Positions 55,488-63,892 of a DNA stretch of 64,000 nucleotides are shown piece after piece. The notes below the pieces were generated by a model. The model searched no databases, had not been told where the DNA came from, and saw only the letters and a list, made by a program, of their open reading frames with translations. The position numbers and the translations under genes were made by a program. The stretch is from NCBI RefSeq assembly GCF_001307155.1, contig NZ_CP012830.1, positions 3,656,501-3,720,500 of the forward strand, read 5' to 3'. Source of the stretch: Pseudomonas fluorescens (lineage in GTDB: Bacteria > Pseudomonadota > Gammaproteobacteria > Pseudomonadales > Pseudomonadaceae). Position 1 is the first letter of the stretch; every line of letters begins with the position of its first letter.

Positions 55488-57250
55488 TGGCAGAGACAGA
55501 AAAGATTGAGAAAAAAGCGGTCTTGCTGACCGGCATCGATGAACTGTCACCCAAACTCAAGGACCTTCGGGCGAAAGTCGATGGCTTCAAAACCAACCTT
55601 GAGCAGGCCGGTATGGGCAGGCTGGACATCAGCGGCTTGTTCAAGGGCGGCAGCGTGGTCACGCCCTTCGTCGAAGGTATCAAGTCGGCGGCAGCGTTCC
55701 AGGGCAAATTGGCAGAAGTCAGTGAGTTGGCAAAAGGCGTTGATGTACCGAGCGTACCCAAAAGTGCTGCGCAAAACCTGAACGTTTTCAGCGCTTCGAT
55801 GGACAAGGTCTCGGTCGCGGTTGACGCCGCATTAATGCCGGCAGTCAGCGCGGTGGTGGTCGGTCTCGAGCCGTTGCTCAATGGCGTCGGAACGTTGCTC
55901 AACGACAACCCGGAACTGGTCCAGGGCATTGCCGCGGGCGCTATCGCGTTCTCGGCGATTCAATCGGCGGTTACGGGTGCTTCACAAGCGCTTGATCTGA
56001 TGAGCACGGTGCTCAAGACCAGTCCGCTGATGCTGATAGCCATGGGCATTGCGTTGGTGGCTGGGGTAATCGTTGCAAACTGGAAGCCGATCTCGGCGTT
56101 TTTCGCCGGGCTCTGGCAAGAGATTGCACCGGTTGTCATGCCGATGGTCGAGTTCTTCAAGACGATGTTCGCCTTCACGCCGCTGGGGCTGATCATCAAT
56201 AACTGGGGGCCGATCAGTCAGGTGTTCGCTGCGCTCTGGGACGTTATCAAAGCGGCGGCTTCGCTGCTGTTCGAAGCGTTCAAGGTGATCTTCAGCTGGA
56301 CGCCATTGGGGATGATCATCGCCAACTGGCGTCCGATCAGCAGCTTCTTCAGTTCGCTTTGGCAAGGGGTCAAAGCCGTTGCTGTGCCGGTGATCGACTT
56401 CTTCAAGACGCTGTTTTCCTGGACTCCGTTGGGGATGATCGTCAGCAACTGGCAACCGCTGGTTGGATTGTTTTCAGCAATCTGGGATTTACTTCGGGCA
56501 TTGTCCGTGCCCGTGGTGAGCTTCCTTAAAAGCCTGTTCGACTGGTCGCCGATGGCGTTGGTCAGCGCAGCCTGGGACCCGCTGAGCAATTACTTCTCGG
56601 GGATGTGGCAAACCCTGGAGGTGATGGCGCAACCGGTGGTGGACTTTTTTAAAGGTCTGTTCGACTGGTCGCCGATGATGCAGGTCAGTGCGGCGTGGCA
56701 GCCACTGAGTGAGTTCTTCTCAGGCTTGTGGGACTCGCTGACCAGTGTCACGGCCCCGGTCGGGGAGCTGTTCAAAACGCTGTTCGACTGGTCACCGATG
56801 CAGATGATTACCGAGCACTGGACGCCGATCATCGCGTGGTTCAGTGGGCTGTGGGAAAAGCTCAAGGCGATTATCGAACCGATCAAGGACCTGTTCGGCG
56901 GCAGTGTCAGTGGCTTCATCGCGAAGATCACCGGCAAGGTCGAAGGCTTGACCGAGGCGCAACAGAAAACCAACGCCGAAGGCAAAGGTGAACTGGCGCC
57001 AGCGTTTTTCGGTGCCAGTAGCGATCAAGCGTCGCTGTCGAGCGATTTGCCGAAAGGCTCCAACGCCCTGGTGCAACAAAGCGCCGCCAACAACCGTGCG
57101 CAACTGGAAGGCGGCCTGACGGTGCGCTTTGAAAATGCACCGGCCGGCATGCGTACCGATCAACCACAGACCAACCAGCCTGGCCTGGCCGTGACGTCGC
57201 AGATTGGCTATCGCTCACTGTCTCTAGGAGGTTCCAATGAGTTGGCGTGA
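55487..57250 (+). CDS. Tail tape measure protein 2 with 41-residue repeats
   Basis: Protein of 587 aa. After an N-terminal helical region and a hydrophobic stretch (about 175-197) come six full tandem repeats of exactly 41 residues (198-443) and a partial seventh, each of the form NW-PIS-FFS-LW...V-FFK-LF-W(T/S)P. The C-terminal 110 residues are Gln/Gly/Ala-rich. ATG at 55487 shares a base with the chaperone fusion stop. It overlaps the gpN-like gene by 14 nt. Confidence 0.88.
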   Translation: MAETEKIEKKAVLLTGIDELSPKLKDLRAKVDGFKTNLEQAGMGRLDISGLFKGGSVVTPFVEGIKSAAAFQGKLAEVSELAKGVDVPSVPKSAAQNLNVFSASMDKVSVAVDAALMPAVSAVVVGLEPLLNGVGTLLNDNPELVQGIAAGAIAFSAIQSAVTGASQALDLMSTVLKTSPLMLIAMGIALVAGVIVANWKPISAFFAGLWQEIAPVVMPMVEFFKTMFAFTPLGLIINNWGPISQVFAALWDVIKAAASLLFEAFKVIFSWTPLGMIIANWRPISSFFSSLWQGVKAVAVPVIDFFKTLFSWTPLGMIVSNWQPLVGLFSAIWDLLRALSVPVVSFLKSLFDWSPMALVSAAWDPLSNYFSGMWQTLEVMAQPVVDFFKGLFDWSPMMQVSAAWQPLSEFFSGLWDSLTSVTAPVGELFKTLFDWSPMQMITEHWTPIIAWFSGLWEKLKAIIEPIKDLFGGSVSGFIAKITGKVEGLTEAQQKTNAEGKGELAPAFFGASSDQASLSSDLPKGSNALVQQSAANNRAQLEGGLTVRFENAPAGMRTDQPQTNQPGLAVTSQIGYRSLSLGGSNELA

Positions 57251-58475
57251 TCGTTTGTTGCCAGCGTCGTTTCGCGGCGTCGGATTCTGGGTCGATCAGG
57301 CGAAAACCCCGGTCGGCCAGAAAGGTCAGTTGCATGAGTATCCCCAGCGTGACCAGCCGTTCTTCGAGGGGCTTGGCCAACAGGCGAAGATCCACGACCT
57401 GATGGCGTTTATCGTCGGGCCGGATTGCCTGGAGCAGCGTGACAAACTGCTCAAGGCGCTGGAGGAGGGCGCGGGTGAGTTGGTTCATCCGTGGCTGGGG
57501 CGGATGCAGGTCAAGGTCGGCGAATGCGAAATGACCCAGACCCGCCAGGACGGCGGGCTGGTGACGTTCGCCCTGAAGTTCTACCCCGACCAGCCGCTGC
57601 AGTTCCCCACCGCTCAGGTCAACACTCGCGAGCAATTGCTGGTGTCGGCCGACAGCTTGTTGGGATCGATGGTAGGTCGCTTCGAAGATGCCATGAGCCT
57701 CATCAAGGCGGCACGGATCGGCATCAAGGAGCTGCGCGACAGCCTCAAAGACGTCTACGAGGTCATCGAGCATGAGTTCAAGCAGGTGATCGAGACCTAC
57801 AAGGAGCTCAGTTTGCTGGTCAAGGCGATCAAGGAATTGCCCCGTGAAGTGAGCGCGGAGTTCAAGGGTTTGCTGGGCGACATCAAGGAACTCGGGGACT
57901 TCGCGCGTGAGGGTTACCGTGGCGTGCTCGCCAGCGCTTCGCAGCAGGTTGAAGCGGTGAAAAAGATCGACGCTCCCAAGCTCACCACTGGCAAGGACAC
58001 GGTGGCGGCGGCTCAGGCCATGGCCAATCTGGTGCAGGACGCGTTGTTGGTGAAGCTCGGCTATCAGGTGGCGCGAATGCCGGTGGCGACCCCGGTGGTC
58101 AAATTGAACTCCACGCCGTCCCTCGCGCAGCAAGCGGTGCAGCCGGTGCAGCGGGTGGACGTGCCGGTGGCCGACGATGTGCTGACCTTGCGCGATGCGC
58201 TCAATGAAGCGATCTGGCAAGCCGCGCTCAAGGCGGACGCTGTGCATTATCAAGCGCTCAACGCCATGCGCCAGCAACTGTTCGGGCATCTGACGGCGGT
58301 GGCATCTTCCGGTGTGCGGCTGATCACGTTGTCTCCCAATCAGAGCATGCCGGCACTGGTGCTCACCTACAAATACCTGGGGGATGCCACTCGGGTAAGT
58401 GAAGTGACGCAACGCAACGGGGTGATCCACTTTGGATTCCTGCCCCCGGGCGGCCTGCAAATCGCCCGGGAGTAG
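57237..58475 (+). CDS. DNA circularisation N-like tail protein (Mu gpN)
   Basis: Protein of 412 aa. The N-terminal domain (MSWRDRLLPASFRGVGFWVDQAKTPVGQKGQLHEYPQRDQPFFEGLG) is the Mu gpN / DNA-circularisation N-terminal family, now regarded as a tail component. A long helical middle (about 150-240) and a C-terminal domain ending QRNGVIHFGFLPPGG follow. The name is historical; a baseplate/hub role is more likely here. GAGG lies 6-7 nt upstream of the ATG. Confidence 0.88.
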   Translation: MSWRDRLLPASFRGVGFWVDQAKTPVGQKGQLHEYPQRDQPFFEGLGQQAKIHDLMAFIVGPDCLEQRDKLLKALEEGAGELVHPWLGRMQVKVGECEMTQTRQDGGLVTFALKFYPDQPLQFPTAQVNTREQLLVSADSLLGSMVGRFEDAMSLIKAARIGIKELRDSLKDVYEVIEHEFKQVIETYKELSLLVKAIKELPREVSAEFKGLLGDIKELGDFAREGYRGVLASASQQVEAVKKIDAPKLTTGKDTVAAAQAMANLVQDALLVKLGYQVARMPVATPVVKLNSTPSLAQQAVQPVQRVDVPVADDVLTLRDALNEAIWQAALKADAVHYQALNAMRQQLFGHLTAVASSGVRLITLSPNQSMPALVLTYKYLGDATRVSEVTQRNGVIHFGFLPPGGLQIARE

Positions 58476-58478
58476 ACC

Positions 58479-59519
58479 ATGACCGACCTTGCAAACGCCG
58501 TCAGCCTGACCGTTAACGGTCTGGATTATGGCGGCTGGAAAAGTGTGGAAATCAGTGCGGACCTGGAGCGTCAGTTCCGTACTTTCACACTCAACATCAC
58601 CTGGCAATGGCCGGGGCAAACCCTGGCGGTGCCGATCAAACCCGGCTCACGTTGCCAAGTGCGGATCGGTTGCGACCTGGTGCTCACGGGACACGTCTAC
58701 AAGGCACCGGTCAGTTACGATGGCAAGCAGATCAGTCTGAGTATCGAGGGCAGTTCGCTGACCCGGGACCTGGTGGATTGCGCGGCGATCAATCGTCCGA
58801 GCCAATGGCAGGAACAAAGCGTGCTGAGCATCGTCCAGGCCCTGGCATCGCCTTATGGCGTGGGAGTGGTCAGCGAGATCGCACAAACCGCCAAGTTGAA
58901 TAAACACAGCATCGTCCCGGGAGAAACGGTGTTTCAGTCCATCGACCGCTTGCTGACCCTGTATCGGGTGTTCTCCACCGACGATGCCGAAGGCCGTGTG
59001 CTGTTGGCGAAACCCGGCAGCGGCGGGCGGGCCAGTGATGTGCTGGAACTGGGCAAGAACATTCTCTCGGCCAACGCGCCGATGGATTTCAGCCAGGTCT
59101 TCTCTGAATACCGGGTAATCGGCCAGCACAAGGGCAGCGACAGCAAAAGCGGCAGTGCGGTGAGCGAGGTGTCGGGTGTGGCGACCGATGCTACGGCCCA
59201 ACGCAAACGGGTCACGGTGATCAGCGAAAGTGCGCAACTGACGCCAGAACTGGCGCAACAACGCGCCGATTGGGAAAGCGCCACCCGCACTGGCAAGGCC
59301 CTGACGACGACCTATCGCGTGCAAGGCTGGCGGCAATCCAACGGCGATTTGTGGCGGCACAACACGCAGGTCAGGGTGATCGACAAAGTGCTGGGTTTTG
59401 ATCAGGACATGCTGATCTCGAAGGTCACTTACTCGCTCTCTGAACAGGGCTCCATTACCACCCTGCAAGTGGCGCCGCCGCATACCTTCGACGCCAACCC
59501 GGTACCCCCAAAATCCTGA
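58479..59519 (+). CDS. Baseplate hub protein, Mu gp44 (P)-like
   Basis: Protein of 346 aa equivalent to gpD of module 1: a gp27-like hub with NAVSLTVNGLDYGGWKSVEISADLERQFRTFTL at the start and VRVIDKVLGFDQDMLISKVTYSLSEQGSITTLQVAPP at the end. It starts 3 nt after the gpN stop. Confidence 0.88.
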   Translation: MTDLANAVSLTVNGLDYGGWKSVEISADLERQFRTFTLNITWQWPGQTLAVPIKPGSRCQVRIGCDLVLTGHVYKAPVSYDGKQISLSIEGSSLTRDLVDCAAINRPSQWQEQSVLSIVQALASPYGVGVVSEIAQTAKLNKHSIVPGETVFQSIDRLLTLYRVFSTDDAEGRVLLAKPGSGGRASDVLELGKNILSANAPMDFSQVFSEYRVIGQHKGSDSKSGSAVSEVSGVATDATAQRKRVTVISESAQLTPELAQQRADWESATRTGKALTTTYRVQGWRQSNGDLWRHNTQVRVIDKVLGFDQDMLISKVTYSLSEQGSITTLQVAPPHTFDANPVPPKS

Positions 59520-59532
59520 GCACGGCGCACTT

Positions 59533-59616
59533 GTGTAGGAGCAAGGCTTGCCCGCGAAGCGTCCTGTCTGACCCAGCGCATTTGCCCCTATCGCCGGCAA
59601 GCCGTGCTCCTACGAG
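59533..59616. repeat. REPIN inside the tailocin operon
   Basis: An inverted REP pair, GTGTAGGAGCAAGGCTTGCC at the left and GGCAAGCCGTGCTCCTACG at the right, lies in the 106-nt gap between the hub gene and gp45, where other neighbours overlap or touch. It would form an 84-nt hairpin in the message. Confidence 0.8.
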
Positions 59617-59625
59617 GAACCCATA

Positions 59626-60135
59626 ATGAGCCTACTGACACGCCTCTTGGCGCGCGGCACTGTCGTGCTCGCCAATTCGGCGACCAAGCTGCAATCGCTG
59701 CAAATGCGCCTGACTGCCGGCGAAGTGAACGACGACATGGAGCACTTCGAACCCTACGGTTTCACCAGCAACCCGCTGGCCGGTGCCGAAGGTATCGCGA
59801 CCTTTCTCGGCGGCGATCGCTCCCACGCCGTGGTACTGGTGGTCGCCGATCGCCGCTATCGCCTCAAGGCGCTGGCGCCCGGTGAAGTGGCGATCTACAC
59901 CGACGAAGGGGACAAGGTCCACTTCAAGCGCGGGCGGATCATCGACATCGAAACCAGCACGCTGAACATCCGCGCCAGCAGCGCTGTGAACATCGACACG
60001 CCGACCCTGACCCAGACCGGCAAGATCGTCTCCCAGGGTGACCAGATCGCCGGTGGTATCAGCCAGATCAAACACGTGCATCCGGGCGTCCAGCCGGGCA
60101 ACGGCCAGACCGCTGCCCCCGCAGGAGGCCAGTGA
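59626..60135 (+). CDS. Baseplate assembly protein V, Mu gp45-like (module 2)
   Basis: Spike protein (169 aa). An OB-fold (LQMRLTAGEVNDDMEHFEPYGFTSNPLAGAEGIATFLGGDRSHAVVLVVADRRYRLKAL) is followed by a short beta-helical part and a C-terminal QIKHVHPGVQPGNGQTAAPAGG tip. The HVHPG motif with closely spaced His resembles the metal-binding apex of contractile-tail spikes. It overlaps the gp46 gene by 4 nt. Confidence 0.9.
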   Translation: MSLLTRLLARGTVVLANSATKLQSLQMRLTAGEVNDDMEHFEPYGFTSNPLAGAEGIATFLGGDRSHAVVLVVADRRYRLKALAPGEVAIYTDEGDKVHFKRGRIIDIETSTLNIRASSAVNIDTPTLTQTGKIVSQGDQIAGGISQIKHVHPGVQPGNGQTAAPAGGQ

Positions 60136-60533
60136 TGTTTATCAGTCATGACCTCAAAACTGCACTGACCCGTTCGGTGCTGATCAGCCTCTTCACCTGG
60201 CGCCGCGCCGCCGACGATGACTTCCTCGATGACGACGAACGCTTCGGCTGGTGGGGCGACAGTTTTCCCACGGTGGCCGACGACCGAATCGGCTCGCGCC
60301 TGTGGTTGTTGCGCCGAGTCAAGCTGACCCGGCAGACCCAGCTCGACGCCGAATTTTATGCCCGCGAAGCCCTGCAATGGCTGATCGACGATGGCCACTG
60401 CAGCGCCATCGAGATCCTCAGCGAACGCCTCGACGACCAGCGCTTGAATCTGCGCACGGTCCTGACCCTGGCCGACGGTGAGCGTCTGGACATCAACCCT
60501 GAACACAGTTGGCAGGTGACCTATGCCGTTTGA
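60132..60533 (+). CDS. Phage GP46-family baseplate protein (module 2)
   Basis: Protein of 133 aa of the Mu gp46 family, the functional counterpart of gpW/gp25: a negatively charged DDDFLDDDERFGWWGDSFP segment near 30-50 and LTRQTQLDAEFYAREALQWLIDDG. It overlaps both neighbours. Confidence 0.9.
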   Translation: MMFISHDLKTALTRSVLISLFTWRRAADDDFLDDDERFGWWGDSFPTVADDRIGSRLWLLRRVKLTRQTQLDAEFYAREALQWLIDDGHCSAIEILSERLDDQRLNLRTVLTLADGERLDINPEHSWQVTYAV

Positions 60534-61563
60534 AACGCCTTCGCTGCCGGTGCTGATCAAGCGCACCCAAAGCGACCTGGCCAGCGATTCGCTGCGCCAG
60601 TCCGATGCGCAAGTTCTGGCCCGAACCCTCGGCGGTGCAGCCTTTGGCCTGTATGGCTATCTGGACTGGATCGCCGAGCAGATTCTGCCGGACAAGGCCG
60701 ATGAACCGACCCTGGAACGCATCGCCGCGCTACGCCTCAACCAGCCGCGTAAAGCGGCGCAATCCGCCCGCGGCAGCGTCAGCTTCAGCGCCACGGCGGG
60801 CGCGGTGCTGGACGTCGACACCCTGCTGCAATCGAGCGACGGTCGCACCTACAAAGTGACCGCCGCGCTCACCACCAGCAATGGCCTCAACAGCACCACC
60901 ATCGCCGCGCTGGACGCCGGATCGCTCGGCAATGCGGATGCAGGCATGACGCTGATCCCGGTGCAACCGATCCAGGGCATCGGCGGAGTCTTCACCGTGC
61001 TGGCGCCGGGCCTGACTGGCGGCATTGCCCGCGAAAGCCTCGAATCGCTGCGCTCGCGGGTGATTCGCTCGTACCGCATCATTCCTCACGGCGGCTCGGC
61101 GCAAGACTATGAAACCTGGGCGCTGGAGTGCCCCGGAATCACCCGCGCCTGGTGTCGCGGCAGCTATCTGGGGCCAGGCACTGTCGGTTTGTTCGTCATG
61201 CGTGACGATGACCCGCAACCGGTTCCGGATGCGACACAACTGGCGTTGGTCCAGGCATACATCGAGCCTTTGCGCCCGGTCACTGCCGAGCTGCATGTGC
61301 TGGCGCCGGTGCAGTTGCCGGTGACCTACCGTCTGCGCCTGACCCCCGACACCAGCGCCGTGCGCGCCGCCGTCGAAGCGCAGTTGCGCGACCTGCACAA
61401 CCGTGAGGCCGGGCTCGGGGAAACCTTGCTGTTGACCCACATTGCCGAAGCCATCAGCAGCGCCACTGGCGAAAGCGATCACAAACTGGTCGCGCCAGCC
61501 GCCGACGTTACGGCCGCGAGCAATCAGTTGCTGACGTTCGGAGGCTGCGTATGGCTGCAATAA
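60523..61563 (+). CDS. Baseplate J-like protein, Mu gp47 (module 2)
   Basis: Protein of 346 aa, baseplate wedge. Typical elements are MPFETPSLPVLIKRTQSDLAS at the N-terminus, the central RGSVSFSATAGAVLDVDTLLQSSDGRTYKV, and GGSAQDYETWALECPGITRAWC. It overlaps the next gene by 13 nt. Confidence 0.93.
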   Translation: MPFETPSLPVLIKRTQSDLASDSLRQSDAQVLARTLGGAAFGLYGYLDWIAEQILPDKADEPTLERIAALRLNQPRKAAQSARGSVSFSATAGAVLDVDTLLQSSDGRTYKVTAALTTSNGLNSTTIAALDAGSLGNADAGMTLIPVQPIQGIGGVFTVLAPGLTGGIARESLESLRSRVIRSYRIIPHGGSAQDYETWALECPGITRAWCRGSYLGPGTVGLFVMRDDDPQPVPDATQLALVQAYIEPLRPVTAELHVLAPVQLPVTYRLRLTPDTSAVRAAVEAQLRDLHNREAGLGETLLLTHIAEAISSATGESDHKLVAPAADVTAASNQLLTFGGCVWLQ

Positions 61564-62150
61564 GAACCGCCGAGCAATACCAGGCCCAACTGCGCAGCCT
61601 GCTGCCCAGCGGCCCGGCCTGGGATCCGGAGCGAGTGCCGGAACTGGAGCAAGTGCTGGAAGGCGTCTCCCAGGAACTGGCACGTCTCGACGCCCGCGCC
61701 GCCGACCTGCTCAACGAAATGGACCCGGCCGGCGTCAGCGAACTGGTGCCGGACTGGGAACGGGTGATGAACCTGCCCGATCCATGCCTGGGCCTGACCC
61801 CGCTGTTCGACGACCGCCGCCTCGCAGTACGCCGGCGGCTGCTCGCGGTCGGGGCCCAGACCGCTGTGTACTTCGTTGAAATCGCCCGTAGCCAGGGCTA
61901 TCCAAATGCCACCGTCACTCAATCGCGAGCACCACGCATGGGGAGCTCAAGGTTTGGATCGGCGCACTTCGGTACATGGCAGGCTCAGTTTATGTGGACG
62001 CTTAATACCGGCGGCCGCCTCCTGCTGGGTCGCCGCTTCGGTGCCAGTTACTGGGGCGAGCGTTTTGGCATGAACCCGGGCTCGGCGCTGGAGTGCCTGA
62101 TACACCGAAACGCACCTGCTCATACGCAGGTGAAAATCAATTATGACTAG
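61551..62150 (+). CDS. DUF2313 (YmfQ / Mu gp48)-family protein (module 2)
   Basis: Protein of 199 aa: RTAEQYQAQLRSLLPSGPAWDPERVPELEQVLEGVSQELARLDARAADLLNEMDP is the DUF2313 signature; the C-terminus ends CLIHRNAPAHTQVKINYD. It is the gpI counterpart linking the wedge to the fibre. Confidence 0.92.
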   Translation: MAAIRTAEQYQAQLRSLLPSGPAWDPERVPELEQVLEGVSQELARLDARAADLLNEMDPAGVSELVPDWERVMNLPDPCLGLTPLFDDRRLAVRRRLLAVGAQTAVYFVEIARSQGYPNATVTQSRAPRMGSSRFGSAHFGTWQAQFMWTLNTGGRLLLGRRFGASYWGERFGMNPGSALECLIHRNAPAHTQVKINYD

Positions 62151-62161
62151 GGAATAGAAAA

Positions 62162-63310
62162 GTGGATTATCCAAAGAGTGTGCCCAGCGTAGGGCTGGTA
62201 AATGGAAAGTTTGTCGACGAGAACCCGTTGAATGGCACCCCGGGGTCACTGATACCTGCCGCGTGGGGGAACTCGGTTACAGAAGAGTTGTTGGCTGTGA
62301 TCAAAGGTGCAGGGGTTGTTCCTGACGAAGTCGAGCTTGGGCAATTGCTGTTGGCTGTACGCAAAATCAACCAGGCAGGATTGGTTGATTATGCGTTGGA
62401 CACCGGTAAGGCCGATGCCTATGCGGCCAATTATGCTCCGGCGCTCATCAATCTGGTTGACGGCCTGGTACTGCGCTTCAAAGCGTTACACGCCAATACC
62501 GGCGCGAGTACCTTTTCGCCTAACGGACTGGCTGCCAAACCCATCGTTGGTACCGACCATAACGCGGTCCAGGAAGGAGAGATCACTGCCGCAGGTGATG
62601 TTTGGGTGCAATGGAACAGCTCGATTGCAGAGGGTGCCTGGGTGATGGTCGCCAGCACCGGAATGATCAAGCAGACCGGCAGTGATATTGGTGACATCAA
62701 AACTGTAGCGACTGCGGAGCCGCCAAAAGGCTGGCTGAAATGCAATGGTGAAATCGTTTCTCGCACGCAATATGCCGCGCTTTTTGCAGCCATTGGTACA
62801 CGTTTTGGTGCTGGTAATGGAAATACGACCTTTGCCCTGCCTGATCTGCGCGGTGAATTTGTACGTGGCTGGGACGATGGTCGCGGAGTCGATGCCGCAC
62901 GGGAAATGGGCAGTACGCAAGGCGGACAAAATGCCTCGCACACCCACGCGGCCTCGACTGCCGGCGCGGGTACACATAACCATAGCGCCTCGACAGGAGG
63001 CGCAGGTACCCACACCCATACCGGCATCACTAACAATTCCGGAGATCACCAGCATGGCGTTTATGCCAACGGTAACAACACCTCTTTTGGTCGTCAGGGC
63101 ACCGGCAGTGGGCCGGGCGACTATAACGCGGTGACCGCAGCAGGGGGCAACCACGCCCATGGCTTGGCGATCAATGCGGTGGGTGACCACGCCCACTCCG
63201 TTGCGGTAGCTGCCGTTGGCGATCACGCTCACACCGTTACTGTGGCGGCGGTCGGCGGCAATGAATCGCGCCCTCGCAACATCGCGTTGCTGTACGTGAT
63301 CAAGTACTAA
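62162..63310 (+). CDS. Tail fibre with collar domain and HxH repeats (module 2)
   Basis: Protein of 382 aa starting at GTG 62162. A fibre base (1-175) precedes a phage tail collar domain (GDIKTVATAEPPKGWLKCNGE...YAALFAAIGTRFG...FALPDLRGEFVRGWDDG, about 178-240). The distal part has seven HxH motifs from His260 to His357 (HTH, HNH, HTH, HQH, HAH three times) separated by Gly/Ala-rich linkers, and a closing ESRPRNIALLYVIKY. HxH pairs hold iron in the T4 long tail fibre needle. No fibre chaperone gene follows. Confidence 0.88.
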   Translation: MDYPKSVPSVGLVNGKFVDENPLNGTPGSLIPAAWGNSVTEELLAVIKGAGVVPDEVELGQLLLAVRKINQAGLVDYALDTGKADAYAANYAPALINLVDGLVLRFKALHANTGASTFSPNGLAAKPIVGTDHNAVQEGEITAAGDVWVQWNSSIAEGAWVMVASTGMIKQTGSDIGDIKTVATAEPPKGWLKCNGEIVSRTQYAALFAAIGTRFGAGNGNTTFALPDLRGEFVRGWDDGRGVDAAREMGSTQGGQNASHTHAASTAGAGTHNHSASTGGAGTHTHTGITNNSGDHQHGVYANGNNTSFGRQGTGSGPGDYNAVTAAGGNHAHGLAINAVGDHAHSVAVAAVGDHAHTVTVAAVGGNESRPRNIALLYVIKY

Positions 63311-63328
63311 GCAATAGGACATTGGTTT

Positions 63329-63892
63329 ATGCCTCTTACAGAACAGCAGCTGCTCAAAATAATGCCCAACGCCCGCCTCCAAGCGGGCGTTTTCGTTTCT
63401 GCCCTCAACACCGCCATGACCCGCCACAACATCAACACCCCCAAGCGCATCGCCGCATTCCTTGCACAAATCGGCCATGAGTCGGGGCAGTTGCGGTATG
63501 TGCGTGAGTTGGGCAGCGACCAGTACCTCAGCAAATACGATACCGGCACGCTGGCCGTCCGCTTGGGCAATACGCCTGAAGTTGACGGTGATGGTCAGCG
63601 CTATCGGGGGCGTGGGCTGATTCAGATCACCGGGCGCGATAACTATCGTCGATGCAGCCTTGGACTGTTCGGTGATGAGCGTTTGCTGACCCTGCCAGAG
63701 TTGCTCGAGCAGCCTCAATGGGCGGCCGAATCGGCGGCCTGGTTCTGGGAGCTGAACGGTTTGAATGAACTGGCCGATCGTGAGCAGTTCAACAGCATCA
63801 CCCGCAGGATCAACGGCGGGTTGAACGGGCTGGAAGAACGTTTGCAGCTCTGGACACGGGCGAGGGCGGTGTTATGCCAGCCTTCGGTCTGA
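63329..63892 (+). CDS. Endolysin, GH19 chitinase-like lysozyme
   Basis: Muramidase/endolysin (187 aa) of the glycoside hydrolase 19-like family used by pyocin clusters for release. The catalytic Glu is in FLAQIGHESGQLRYVREL; YRGRGLIQITGRDNY is the second family motif. There is no signal peptide, so export depends on the holin at 39419, 24 kb upstream. It overlaps the next gene by 19 nt. Confidence 0.92.
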   Translation: MPLTEQQLLKIMPNARLQAGVFVSALNTAMTRHNINTPKRIAAFLAQIGHESGQLRYVRELGSDQYLSKYDTGTLAVRLGNTPEVDGDGQRYRGRGLIQITGRDNYRRCSLGLFGDERLLTLPELLEQPQWAAESAAWFWELNGLNELADREQFNSITRRINGGLNGLEERLQLWTRARAVLCQPSV

